From the NCBI GenBank assembly GCA_018821745.1, contig JAHJLU010000551.1:1-13898 (forward strand): 13,898 bases of DNA, read 5' to 3'. Below are positions 7,134 through 13,898 of the stretch, one piece after another. This stretch comes from Myxococcota bacterium. GTDB lineage: Bacteria; Myxococcota_A; Polyangia; HGW-17. The position numbers were made by a program, and so were the translations under genes. The notes below the pieces were generated by a model. It did not search any database and was not told where the DNA came from. It saw only the letters and a list, made by a program, of their open reading frames with translations. The stretch's first letter is position 1. Each line of letters opens with the position of its first letter.

Positions 7134-7856
7134 ATGAATGTTCTTATTTTAGCAGCCGGCATCGGATCAAGGCTGCGTCCTTACACTGATACCATGCCCA
7201 AATCCCTTGTGCCCCTCAACAACACACCCATGCTGGCCAGGATTGTTGAATCCTTCAAAGAGCTTCCCGTGGAGCAGTTTTATGTGGTCACGGGGTACCG
7301 TGAAGATCAGATTCGGGAATTTTTCGCCCGCAGAAAAGAGCCGGTCACTTTTATCTTCAATGAAAAATACGATACCGCGGGGAACGGGTATTCACTCCTG
7401 TGTGCACAAAAGGAGCTTGCGGGGAAGGCCTTTTTCAAGGTGGACTCCGATCTGGTCTTCGAACCCCAGATCGCCCGCCGTCTCTTCGAGGCCGCGGGAG
7501 ATATCCGGGTGACGGTGGATGTGCGCGACGACATGGGTGAAGAGGAGATGAAGGTGAAGGTGGACGGGTCGGGACGGATCGTGGCCTTCTCCAAGGAGAT
7601 TCCTCCTGCCCAGGCATGGGGAGAGTCCATTGGTATTGAATACATGACGGAGCGAGGTGGTGAAGAGGTTTTCAGTGAGCTGCACACCATGATGGTCGAG
7701 GGGCTCACGGGGGCATACTACGAGGAAGCCTATGGACGCCTCGCAGTTAAGGGATCCCACGTCACAGCCACTCGTGTTTTGCCTTCCGATCGGTGGTACG
7801 AGATCGACAATGAAGAAGATCTCCAGACCGCCTCCCGCATTTTTTCCGGAGAATAG
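7134..7856 (+). CDS. Nucleotidyltransferase, probable inositol- or choline-phosphate cytidylyltransferase
   Basis: 240 residues, soluble. The enzyme family joins a nucleoside triphosphate and an alcohol or sugar phosphate into an activated nucleotide form. The N-terminal signature LAAGIGSRLRPYT...PKSLVPL (residues 6-28) provides the nucleotide-binding loop and the PK lysine. Other family marks: GLPxx-like strand turn (LNNTPML), VVTGY (51-55), GNGYSLL (83-89), the metal pair in VDSDLVF (Asp104, Asp106), GESIGIEYM (163-171), and the closing WYEIDNEEDL (221-230) with the second metal ligand. GNGYSLL after a YDTA segment recalls inositol-1-phosphate cytidylyltransferases and the LicC choline-phosphate enzymes rather than glucose-phosphate enzymes. 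GGAGG lies 5 bases before the ATG. The next gene, a CDP-alcohol phosphotransferase, starts 2 bases after the stop, so CTP is the likely nucleotide. The alcohol is an inference. Confidence 0.9.
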   Translation: MNVLILAAGIGSRLRPYTDTMPKSLVPLNNTPMLARIVESFKELPVEQFYVVTGYREDQIREFFARRKEPVTFIFNEKYDTAGNGYSLLCAQKELAGKAFFKVDSDLVFEPQIARRLFEAAGDIRVTVDVRDDMGEEEMKVKVDGSGRIVAFSKEIPPAQAWGESIGIEYMTERGGEEVFSELHTMMVEGLTGAYYEEAYGRLAVKGSHVTATRVLPSDRWYEIDNEEDLQTASRIFSGE

Positions 7857-7858
7857 CT

Positions 7859-8941
7859 ATGGGAATAAACCACGTCGCGCTCCTTGCAAGTCAGTGGGAG
7901 GGGGGAATTACACCCGGGACCATGGTGGCGGGCCTCCCGGCGATTGTTCGTTCTCTCCTCACCCTCCAATGGGCGGGAGTTTCCCGGGTGGTGATTGTGG
8001 CGGGTGAGTTTCAGACCGCCATTGAGAAGTTGGTCGCGAAGAGAGTATTCACGCTGAAGGTTGAGTACGCACAGTCATCGGGAGATCTCCCTGTTGTATC
8101 AGGCGATGCCCTGTATCGACGCGAGATTCTGGCAACGGATCTCCAGCGGGGAGAGCTTTCCAGCGGGGCGCTTTTCGTCCGTTATGACTCCCGTGCTGCG
8201 GTGAAAAAGGCACGGGATTTACTCTGGAGGGAGCTGCGAAAACCCATCGAAAATGACGGGGTGGTGGCCTATTTTCTGGGTCGGCCGGTCTCCCGTCTCT
8301 TCTCGAGGTTTCTCATCAACACTCCCCTCACCCCGAATCATGTGACGATGCTCAGTTTTATTGCCGCATTGATCGGGGCGCTCTTTGTGGCGTGGCCGGC
8401 AACGGTTCTTCTGGGTGCCGGGCTGTATTGGCTCTCCTTTGTTTTTGACTGTGTCGACGGGGAGATCGCGCGGCTGAAGTTCATGGGCTCCATTCTGGGG
8501 CAGTGGCTCGACACCATCGCCGACGATATGGCCACCACTTTTTTCTCCCTGGGGCTCTCATGGGCGCTGTTCACGCTCACGGGATCAGCCTTTTACCTTA
8601 TCCTTGGAGGCGTCAGTGCAGGGCTCTATTTTCTCTGTTCCCTGCTGGTTTACCGAGTTTTGCACCGCATCGGTGTTATTGATACGGCCCAATATCCCTA
8701 TTTTTTCATGGGGGAAGGGGGCGCTGCCAGCAAGGAGAAAGGACTTTTCACCTATTTCGCCTACCTCTTCAGGCGGGATGTGATACTCTTTCTCCACCTG
8801 ATTTTTGCCATTTTTGGATTGTATCATGCCATGTTCTGGCTGCAGGTTGGTCTCAATCTGGGTATGAATGCCATCACGCTGCTCGATCAGGGGTACCGAC
8901 TCATAACCGGACGATGGCCCCGGGGCCCTGTGTCCACCTGA
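7859..8941 (+). CDS. CDP-alcohol phosphotransferase with degenerate N-terminal nucleotidyltransferase domain
   Basis: 360 residues, integral membrane. Residues 197-222 hold the complete CDP-alcohol phosphotransferase motif: D197, DG at 200-201, AR at 204-205, G214, D218, D222. It is followed by further membrane helices. The segment KPIENDGVVAYFLGRPVSRL then TPLTPNHVT (about 128-163) is typical of di-myo-inositol-phosphate-phosphate synthase-like members. Residues 1-115 look like a shortened nucleotidyltransferase fold: GLPAIVRSLLTLQWAGVSRV and VVIVAGE match its second strand-helix unit, and VSGDALYRREIL the metal-site region, but the GxGxR...PK loop is absent, so it should be catalytically dead. 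GGAG lies 7 bases before the ATG and overlaps the end of the preceding gene: translational coupling. Likely reaction: transfer of the CDP-activated alcohol from the upstream enzyme to an acceptor at the membrane. Substrate unproven. Confidence 0.9.
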   Translation: MGINHVALLASQWEGGITPGTMVAGLPAIVRSLLTLQWAGVSRVVIVAGEFQTAIEKLVAKRVFTLKVEYAQSSGDLPVVSGDALYRREILATDLQRGELSSGALFVRYDSRAAVKKARDLLWRELRKPIENDGVVAYFLGRPVSRLFSRFLINTPLTPNHVTMLSFIAALIGALFVAWPATVLLGAGLYWLSFVFDCVDGEIARLKFMGSILGQWLDTIADDMATTFFSLGLSWALFTLTGSAFYLILGGVSAGLYFLCSLLVYRVLHRIGVIDTAQYPYFFMGEGGAASKEKGLFTYFAYLFRRDVILFLHLIFAIFGLYHAMFWLQVGLNLGMNAITLLDQGYRLITGRWPRGPVST

Positions 8942-8973
8942 CCTGGTTTTACCTATTATGGCCCTTGGGCCCC
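8914..8973 (+). repeat. Pair of GC-rich palindromes between two plus-strand genes
   Basis: ATGGCCCCGGGGCCC at 8914-8928 (inside the end of the phosphotransferase gene) and ATGGCCCTTGGGCCC at 8958-8972 match at 13 of 15 bases, 44 bases apart. Each is a palindrome or near palindrome. GGGGCCC (8922-8928) can also pair with GGGCCCC (8967-8973) as a 7-bp all-GC stem around a 38-base loop that contains the stop codon. No T-run follows, so it is not a standard intrinsic terminator; the ribosome site of the next gene starts 6 bases later. Confidence 0.45.
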
Positions 8974-8990
8974 AATTTAAGGAGTTCTGA

Positions 8991-9515
8991 ATGAAAAAAC
9001 TGGTTTTACTTACTCTTGTCCTCTCTTCCATGGTGCTTTTTTCCTGTAAAAAGAAAGAAGATAACTCTGGAAAACAGACCGGTACACTGAGCACCGTGCC
9101 CGCGTTTTCTATTCCCAGCATGTGGGGTGATACCTGCACTCCCAAAGATTATGCGGGCAAACCCGCCATCGTGGAAATCTGGTCCATGCGTTGTCCACAT
9201 TGTCGTACCCAGGCGAAATATCTTGAAGAGCTGGCAACCAAACTGGACTTCGCAAAGTACGCCATTGTTTCTATTCACGCTGGCGGCGGTGAGAAAATGA
9301 AAGATCAGATCAGCGCCCACTTCAAAAACAAAAAGATCCAGGTGTGTCTTGACGACGGATCCTACATGAAAGCGCTGAAAACTCTCCCCAAACCCCTCCA
9401 GGTGCGTGGCATTCCTCACCTCTTCCTGGTGAATTCCAAGGGCGAGATCGAGGAAGTGCTCCGTGGCGCCCGACCCGCTGATTTTCTCATGAAAAAACTC
9501 AAATCCCTCAAATAG
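8991..9515 (+). CDS. Thioredoxin-like (TlpA/DsbE-type) lipoprotein with CPHC active site
   Basis: 174 residues. The signal ends with the lipobox LFSC (Cys19), followed by KKKED, so the protein is a lipid-anchored thiol-disulfide enzyme outside the cytoplasm. The thioredoxin fold covers about 35-174: PAFSIPS entry strand, IVEIWSMRCPHCRTQ with the redox pair Cys68/Cys71, and the cis-proline loop RGIPHLFLVNSKG (Pro142). CPHC is the dipeptide context typical of DsbA and some TlpA-family members and usually means a more oxidising site than CGPC. Cys49 and Cys119 may form a second pair. AAGGAG lies 6 bases before the ATG. It is 49 bases after the phosphotransferase gene and may share its transcript. 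Its substrate could be any exported Cys protein; the very Cys-rich repeat protein nearby is an attractive but unproven one. Confidence 0.92.
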   Translation: MKKLVLLTLVLSSMVLFSCKKKEDNSGKQTGTLSTVPAFSIPSMWGDTCTPKDYAGKPAIVEIWSMRCPHCRTQAKYLEELATKLDFAKYAIVSIHAGGGEKMKDQISAHFKNKKIQVCLDDGSYMKALKTLPKPLQVRGIPHLFLVNSKGEIEEVLRGARPADFLMKKLKSLK

Positions 9516-9517
9516 CC

Positions 9518-9991
9518 TCACGCTTCCCGGATCGATAAAATAGTCGAGAGGTGGGACTCGAAGTAACTCTTGTGTGCCCGGAGAAAGGGTTCCGGTAACA
9601 TGGCGGGATCGACAAAGCGCCCGTGGAGAACTTCCAGTTTTTGGATGCGAAAGCCCTCCATGGAGTGGATGTGGCCGACGAAAAACACATTCTGGTGGTC
9701 AGGGGCGCTCTTGTCCACACCCAGGAGAGTCAGTTTTGTGACCCTAAGTCCTGTCTCCTCCAGGACTTCACGCCTTGCAGCCTCTTCACAGGATTCATTG
9801 CGCGCGAGAAATCCTCCGGGAAACCCGTAGGCCTGCCGGGGCCAGAACCGATGACGCTGAACGTACACCAGACCCTGATCATCAAAGAGGATGGCTGTGA
9901 CACCGATGGTGAAACGGGGGGCCAGTCGCCGGACAATGCGCCTGGCGACCCACATCACTGGAGCGGTAAGAGTGGAAAGGGGTGTAGCCAT
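9518..9991 (-). CDS. Nudix hydrolase
   Basis: 157 residues. Nudix enzymes hydrolyse nucleoside diphosphates linked to another moiety. The Nudix box is complete at residues 60-82: G60, E66, then REVLEETGL with the metal-binding REVLEE core. It is preceded by VQRHRFWPRQAYGFPGGF, the usual strand before the box. The N-terminus (1-26) is basic and amphipathic (VMWVARRIVRRLAPRF) and could touch the membrane. The substrate cannot be told from sequence. The ATG lies 6 bases after the stop of the DJ-1-like gene and has only a weak ribosome site, so translation is probably coupled. Its stop is 2 bases from that of the convergent thioredoxin-like gene, leaving no room for a separate terminator on either side. 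Confidence 0.92.
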   Translation of the reverse strand: MATPLSTLTAPVMWVARRIVRRLAPRFTIGVTAILFDDQGLVYVQRHRFWPRQAYGFPGGFLARNESCEEAARREVLEETGLRVTKLTLLGVDKSAPDHQNVFFVGHIHSMEGFRIQKLEVLHGRFVDPAMLPEPFLRAHKSYFESHLSTILSIREA

Positions 9992-9997
9992 GGTCCG

Positions 9998-10582
9998 TTA
10001 CCAGTGGGAGAGGACGCCCCGGTTGACCGCATCGGCGGTAGATTGACCCGCGAGGTATTTCACCAGGGTCAGGCCGAATTCACAGGCGGTTCCCGGAGCC
10101 CGGGATGTGATCACGGAGCCGCTCACCACCACGCGTTTTTCCGAGTACTTTGCCAACAGCTCCCGGGAGAATTGATCCTTTACGGCGGGATGAGAGGTGA
10201 AGCAACTGATGTGATGAAGGATGCCGCACTCTTTGAGAATCAGCGGCGCGGCGCAGATGGCTCCAATGAGACAGCCCCGTGTGTAGGATTCTGCAATAAA
10301 GGAGAGGAGCGGGGCCGAGCCGAGGATGGCGTTGACATGATCCATGCCGCCGGGGATCAGGAGGCCATCCCACCGCTGGTGAAGATGATCGAAAACGGAC
10401 TCGACGATATGCAGGGAGACTTCACGGGAAGCAATGATATTGCCTGTTTGGGTACCTGCCATGAGACAGGTTATGCCCCCGCGGCGGAGCATATCAACGG
10501 AGGCAACCAGTTCTGTTTCTTCTACCCCCGGGGCAATGATGACCAGAACCGAGCCCGTTGTGGAAGAGGCCTTGTTACACAC
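9998..10582 (-). CDS. DJ-1/PfpI family protein, GTG start
   Basis: 194 residues. Members of the DJ-1/YajL/PfpI group are cytosolic stress proteins, with glyoxalase, deglycase-like or chaperone activity claimed in various cases. The nucleophile elbow is GAICAAP with Cys110; the partner acid lies in GVEETEL (Glu21/22). The family's C-terminal stretch, VVVSGSVITSRAPGTACEFG, is intact and indicates the DJ-1 rather than the PfpI protease side. Length is normal for the family. The start is GTG at 10582, overlapping the end of the PilZ gene by 8 bases; no ATG lies before the first core strand (VLVIIAPG), and GAAGAG about 7-8 bases upstream is a weak ribosome site. Coupled to PilZ upstream and Nudix downstream. 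The physiological substrate is unknown. Confidence 0.9.
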   Translation of the reverse strand: MCNKASSTTGSVLVIIAPGVEETELVASVDMLRRGGITCLMAGTQTGNIIASREVSLHIVESVFDHLHQRWDGLLIPGGMDHVNAILGSAPLLSFIAESYTRGCLIGAICAAPLILKECGILHHISCFTSHPAVKDQFSRELLAKYSEKRVVVSGSVITSRAPGTACEFGLTLVKYLAGQSTADAVNRGVLSHW

Positions 10583-10943
10583 GCCGCAGCTCTTCGTTGG
10601 CGCACAGGTTGATGATGGCGTTCATGGCCATATCACTCAGATGCATGAAGGAGAGGCCACAGCCCGTCTCTGACTCACTGCGGGGACAGACCCACTTCAC
10701 CTCTGCGGGGACGGTCTCTTTGGGGACACCGGGAAGTGTGAGGGTGAGACTGATTGTATCTCCCACCTGTATGTTTCCTTCAAAGTTGACAAAGGCTCCG
10801 CCCAGGCTGAGGTTCGAGGTGCTGCCCGGGATGTCTTTTTCGGCGATGTGCAAGGTCACCACGGTCTCATAGGAAAAGCGCTGGTGGGACCGGCGGCTGG
10901 TTTTGAGAAAGTGAAGCGAATTTTCAATTTCTGTCTTGCTCAT
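10575..10943 (-). CDS. Single-domain PilZ protein (c-di-GMP receptor)
   Basis: 122 residues, one PilZ domain. Both c-di-GMP contact motifs are present: RxxxR at 18-22 (RSHQR) and the [D/N]xSxxG box at 44-49 (NLSLGG). Between and after them are the expected beta-barrel strands (GDTISLTLTLPG, VPAEVKWVCP) and a C-terminal helix. This predicts a soluble adaptor that changes partner binding when c-di-GMP rises; in Myxococcota-type bacteria such proteins often affect motility or surface polysaccharide. GGAG lies 6 bases before the ATG. It begins 87 bases after the transglutaminase-like gene, behind a weak terminator-like hairpin, so it may head its own unit with DJ-1 and Nudix; a poor promoter-like pair (TTGTAT, 16 bases, TATTCT) lies in that gap. 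Confidence 0.92.
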   Translation of the reverse strand: MSKTEIENSLHFLKTSRRSHQRFSYETVVTLHIAEKDIPGSTSNLSLGGAFVNFEGNIQVGDTISLTLTLPGVPKETVPAEVKWVCPRSESETGCGLSFMHLSDMAMNAIINLCANEELRRV

Positions 10944-10990
10944 AACGTACTCCGGAATGGGGAATGGGTGCTATGGAAGAATAGCCCATC

Positions 10991-11023
10991 TAAAATACAA
11001 TACAAACCTTTTGTGAAAAAAGG
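10991..11023 (-). terminator. Weak terminator-like hairpin after the transglutaminase-like gene
   Basis: On the minus strand CCTTTT-TTCAC-AAAAGG (11023-11007) forms a 6-bp stem with 5-base loop, 8 bases after the stop at 11031, followed by a T-rich run TTTGTATTGTATTTTA. The stem is AT-rich and short, so termination may be partial, allowing some read-through into the PilZ gene. Confidence 0.35.
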
Positions 11024-11030
11024 CTGTGAA

Positions 11031-12707
11031 TCACTGTTGCAGCTTGTGAGAGACAATTTTCAGCGTGCCGATGGACTGGATCCACTGGCTGTCCATGACA
11101 TCTCCCATCATGATGTGGGAGACGTCGGCGGGGAACTGGTTCCAGGTGGGATCCACGTCGATCCACCGCCCAAGCCACACCTGAACCCACATGTGGTATC
11201 CAAAGAGCCTGCGATTTTGAATACGGACGAGACCCACTCCGCCGACTCTGCGCGCCGGTATTTTCAGCGCGCGGGCGAGTGCGGTAAAGAGCAGGGAGTG
11301 TTCCGTGCAATCCCCTTTCTTGAACTTTGCCACATTGACTGCCGAATCAAAATCATAAAACATTTTGTCTTCAATGGTGCGAGAAACAAAAGAAATCAGT
11401 GCTTTTACCCGACCGATGGGATTCTTCTCCGCGCCAACGGCTTTTTGGGCCATCTCTTTTATCACCGCGTGATCACTCTCAACTCCCGGTGAGGGGAGGG
11501 TGTAGGGGAGGATCTCCTTGGGGATGGCGCCAAGGGAAAGACCATCAGTGGTATCTTTTTGCAGCGTCAGGGTGAAACCGGAATTATCAAAGGCCACTCT
11601 ATATCTTTTTGTATTGAAATAATTGATATCTTTCGGGTAGCTCCCCTTCATCCTCAGAGTCAGGCCCTTGGTGTCCGGGGTGAGATCGTGGATATCCGAG
11701 GGGATCATGGCCATGAAACCGAGATCGTCGATAGCCTTGATGTTCATTGCTGTTTTCTTCTCTTCCCGCTTGATCGTGAACATGCCGATCTGTCCTTCGA
11801 GGATTTTTCCGGTCGCATCCAGGAGTGCGTTGAACCGTGAGCGGGGAATGGAAGAAATGATCAGCGCTTTGTGGACAGTAGATGCCACGCCGGAGACCGC
11901 GACTTTCTCGGAACTGAGAATTTTCAGCACTTCATGGGAAACCATCTGGTGGGTGTGGACAAACCGTCGGCTCTTGAATGCGCTGGATTTGGCGAAACTT
12001 TTTGGCCCCTGTGAGACAGAGTAGAGTGTTGCCAGTTCACTGTCGGAGAGGGTCCCAGGGTTCTCCTTGATTCTCGTTGTTTTAATCACCGGTTTGTCCG
12101 GAGCGGAGGCGAGAGCACTTTTAGAGGTGAAAACATAATCGCCGGAGCTTGTGAGTTTTAAGGTGTAGGTTGTTGTCTCCATGGGTGAGTTCTGGGAAAT
12201 AATCTGTGAGACCAGGAGGCCCTTGTCGAACCCCTGGTACACAAACTCCATGGAGATTGTAGAGGTTTTTTTACCATTGAGGTTGATGAGCTCGATGTGG
12301 ATCTTTTGATTATTTACCACGTAGGTCTTGCCTGCAATGGTCTTGAGCTCCCAGACGGAGGTGTACCATCCCATTTTTTTCCCCATGACGTATAGTCCGT
12401 ACCACATCTCCCCTCCCAGGGATTTGGTGTTCTCCACCAGCGCTTTGACGGGCACCGAGAGGAGGGGGGTGTTTTCCATGAGGGCTTTTTCGTCTATTGC
12501 CGGGACAGAGATTTTCTTTGCGGGCCCCATATTTGAAGGGACTGACTGCATGGCGGACATAGTGTGTGGTTTTGCCGCAGCCATTGTATTCATGTTGGGC
12601 AGGTGGTTCGGTTTTACCCTATTGTTATTATGGGATTTATCCTGGTCATCATCGCCTTTTTTACACGAGACGCTGAAGAGAAGGAGAAGAGTGAATAGAA
12701 GGCGCAT
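11031..12707 (-). CDS. Transglutaminase-like lipoprotein
   Basis: 558 residues. The signal MRLLFTLLLLFSVSC carries a lipobox (Cys15), so it is a lipid-anchored envelope protein. After a low-complexity Asn/Met/Pro linker (about 20-70) comes a large beta-rich region (100-400), then a helical stretch and a transglutaminase-like domain (about 410-540). The catalytic triad is visible: Cys467 in KKGDCTEHSLLF, His505 in FGYHMWVQVW, Asp519 in WIDVDPTWN. Bacterial members of this superfamily are mostly papain-like proteases or amidases; true cross-linking is rare. The segments LARALKIPARRVGGV and the HxWVxV block are standard. GAGG lies 5 bases before the ATG. It follows the Lys-rich membrane protein by 66 bases with no terminator seen. 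The substrate, possibly peptidoglycan peptides or an envelope protein, is not shown by the sequence. Confidence 0.9.
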   Translation of the reverse strand: MRLLFTLLLLFSVSCKKGDDDQDKSHNNNRVKPNHLPNMNTMAAAKPHTMSAMQSVPSNMGPAKKISVPAIDEKALMENTPLLSVPVKALVENTKSLGGEMWYGLYVMGKKMGWYTSVWELKTIAGKTYVVNNQKIHIELINLNGKKTSTISMEFVYQGFDKGLLVSQIISQNSPMETTTYTLKLTSSGDYVFTSKSALASAPDKPVIKTTRIKENPGTLSDSELATLYSVSQGPKSFAKSSAFKSRRFVHTHQMVSHEVLKILSSEKVAVSGVASTVHKALIISSIPRSRFNALLDATGKILEGQIGMFTIKREEKKTAMNIKAIDDLGFMAMIPSDIHDLTPDTKGLTLRMKGSYPKDINYFNTKRYRVAFDNSGFTLTLQKDTTDGLSLGAIPKEILPYTLPSPGVESDHAVIKEMAQKAVGAEKNPIGRVKALISFVSRTIEDKMFYDFDSAVNVAKFKKGDCTEHSLLFTALARALKIPARRVGGVGLVRIQNRRLFGYHMWVQVWLGRWIDVDPTWNQFPADVSHIMMGDVMDSQWIQSIGTLKIVSHKLQQ

Positions 12708-12773
12708 GGTGACCTCATTGTAGTGGTAGGATCCCCTTTTCCGTTGTGTATTGAACAGGGTCAGGGGCGAGGA

Positions 12774-13898
12774 CTATTTTTTCTTAGCGAGTTTAGCGTT
12801 GAGAGATTTCATGAGAGCGGGAAGCTCTTCAGCCAGAATCTTGCGCGCGGCCTTGAGCTCGGTTTCCAGCTCGGTGGTGAGTGCTTTTGCCTCTGACTCC
12901 TTGTTTTCATCGTAGAGCTGGATGATTTTGTAGGCCTTGGGCATTGCCTCGCAGAGTTTTTTACCGCCCTTGGCAGCGATATCCATGTACTCTTTGAGTT
13001 TGGGGTTGTCTTTGTAGAACTCGAGATCCGTGTGATCGTCGATCATTTTCTTCATGATGCTCTGGAAGCTCATGGTGATATCGTTCTGGCAGCCGGTTCC
13101 CCAGTCCTTGATATATTTGGTGTAGGTATCACCAAACCAGCCCTGGATTTTTCCTTCGTAGGTGCCAAACTGGTTTCCGTACCCTTTGACCTGGACAAAG
13201 TCTACACCCTTATGCTTGAAGGTGTAACGCAGTGAGGTTTTGTAACCCTTTGACGTGACAAGGTGGCCTCCGTTGAGGCTCTTGATGACTGCGGGACCCC
13301 TGAGGGCGCCACAACCAATATACAGGTAATTCTTTTTGTCGTTTGTGTTGAGTTTTACATCCCACGTGTTCATCCAGTGTGCTGTTCCCGTTTTGAAATC
13401 AGCAAAGGGTTTCACCGCTGTTCCCTTGAAACTCACCGTGAGAAAACGATTGGGCTTGGAGAAGAGATCTGCCGCCGGGACGAACTTGGCATAGATTTCC
13501 ATGATCATATCGGCCTGGCTGCGGATATTGGCGATCCGGACCGGGCAGGTGTACCAGTCTTCACCGGATCCACCGGTACCGGTTCCCGGCATGATGATAC
13601 TGCGGTAAAGGTCTTCCCTGTTGTATGTCAACTGGGTCTGGAAGGAGTATCCCGCCTGCTGGTAACTTTTACAGGTCTTCTGGAAGAAGAAGTCGATCTT
13701 CTTGCGGACCTGTCCGTCGAGGACCTGCATGGATTTCACAAATTTGGGATCGATGCCCTTGGGAGATGCTTTTCCTCCTCCTGAGGCGCCACCCTTGTCT
13801 CTGCCGAACATGTACCAGCCGCCCGCAGCGAGAAGCAGAACCACTACGACAGCTCCGATGGCCATGGGAGCCTTGGATTTGGGCGGTTCATCCTTCAG
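12774..13898 (-). CDS. Lys-rich membrane-anchored protein of unknown function, 5' end probably outside the window
   Basis: Function not recognised. From the ATG at 13865 it codes for 363 residues: a transmembrane helix at once (AIGAVVVVLLLAAGGWYMF), a Gly/Lys linker (GRDKGGASGGGKASPKG), then a soluble domain with five Cys (residues 65, 107, 185, 249, 305 by this start) and a C-terminal Lys/Glu/Ala helix likely to coil (from about 320). The frame stays open for 11 more codons to the window edge and reads LKDEPPKSKAP, a plausible short cytoplasmic segment before the helix, so the real start may lie beyond 13898; only AAGG at 5 bases supports the ATG at 13865. With an N-in helix, the Cys domain would be outside the cytoplasm, where disulfides could form. 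The transglutaminase-like lipoprotein follows 66 bases on and is probably co-transcribed. Confidence 0.75.
   Translation of the reverse strand: MKDEPPKSKAPMAIGAVVVVLLLAAGGWYMFGRDKGGASGGGKASPKGIDPKFVKSMQVLDGQVRKKIDFFFQKTCKSYQQAGYSFQTQLTYNREDLYRSIIMPGTGTGGSGEDWYTCPVRIANIRSQADMIMEIYAKFVPAADLFSKPNRFLTVSFKGTAVKPFADFKTGTAHWMNTWDVKLNTNDKKNYLYIGCGALRGPAVIKSLNGGHLVTSKGYKTSLRYTFKHKGVDFVQVKGYGNQFGTYEGKIQGWFGDTYTKYIKDWGTGCQNDITMSFQSIMKKMIDDHTDLEFYKDNPKLKEYMDIAAKGGKKLCEAMPKAYKIIQLYDENKESEAKALTTELETELKAARKILAEELPALMKSLNAKLAKKK

Noticed and set aside
9623..10612. Plus-strand frame of 329 residues opposite the Nudix and DJ-1 genes
   Set aside because: Both minus-strand genes have complete catalytic motifs (Nudix box, Cys elbow), so the plus frame is a shadow.

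Overview
The window looks like a chromosomal segment from a deltaproteobacterial / Myxococcota-type bacterium of moderate GC. The main reasons are a secreted protein with eight MopE-like metal-binding repeats ending in a MYXO-CTERM-like tail (CxC, hydrophobic stretch, RRE), an FtsY with its own N-terminal membrane helix and long charged linker, a stand-alone PilZ protein, and three lipoproteins with short lipobox signals. This assignment is inferred from protein architecture; there is no rRNA or tRNA in the window. I see no mobile element, CRISPR array, phage gene or recognisable defence system.

Layout. Positions 1-6990 are all on the minus strand. In order of transcription: a lipoprotein (6990-6460), the large Cys-rich repeat protein (6292-2954), ftsY (2827-1508), a two-helix DUF3592-like protein with a TTG start (1365-721), and a membrane-anchored helical-repeat-like protein that runs off the left edge (704-1). 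Strong or fair sigma70-type promoters precede the DUF3592-like gene and the repeat protein.

Positions 7134-9515 are the only plus-strand genes: a nucleotidyltransferase (probable sugar/polyol-phosphate cytidylyltransferase), a CDP-alcohol phosphotransferase whose N-terminus is a shrunken, inactive-looking nucleotidyltransferase domain, and a thioredoxin-like lipoprotein with a CPHC site. The first two are separated by 2 bases and probably act in sequence: the first makes a CDP-activated alcohol (inositol is my best guess), the second transfers it at the membrane.

Positions 9518-13898 are again on the minus strand: an unknown Lys-rich membrane-anchored protein (5' end probably outside the window), a transglutaminase-like lipoprotein, and a tight PilZ / DJ-1 / Nudix unit (8-base overlap, then 6-base gap). 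The last gene converges on the thioredoxin-like gene with only 2 bases between the stops.

Most notable: the repeat protein, in which a second Cys motif (two CX3C pairs) is inserted into several metal-binding repeats and has recently duplicated as a 75-bp tandem; and the two-gene CDP-alcohol unit resembling inositol-phosphate cytidylyltransferase / di-inositol-phosphate-phosphate synthase, an arrangement best known from heat-loving organisms. No gap between genes exceeds about 170 bases, so there is no long empty stretch.
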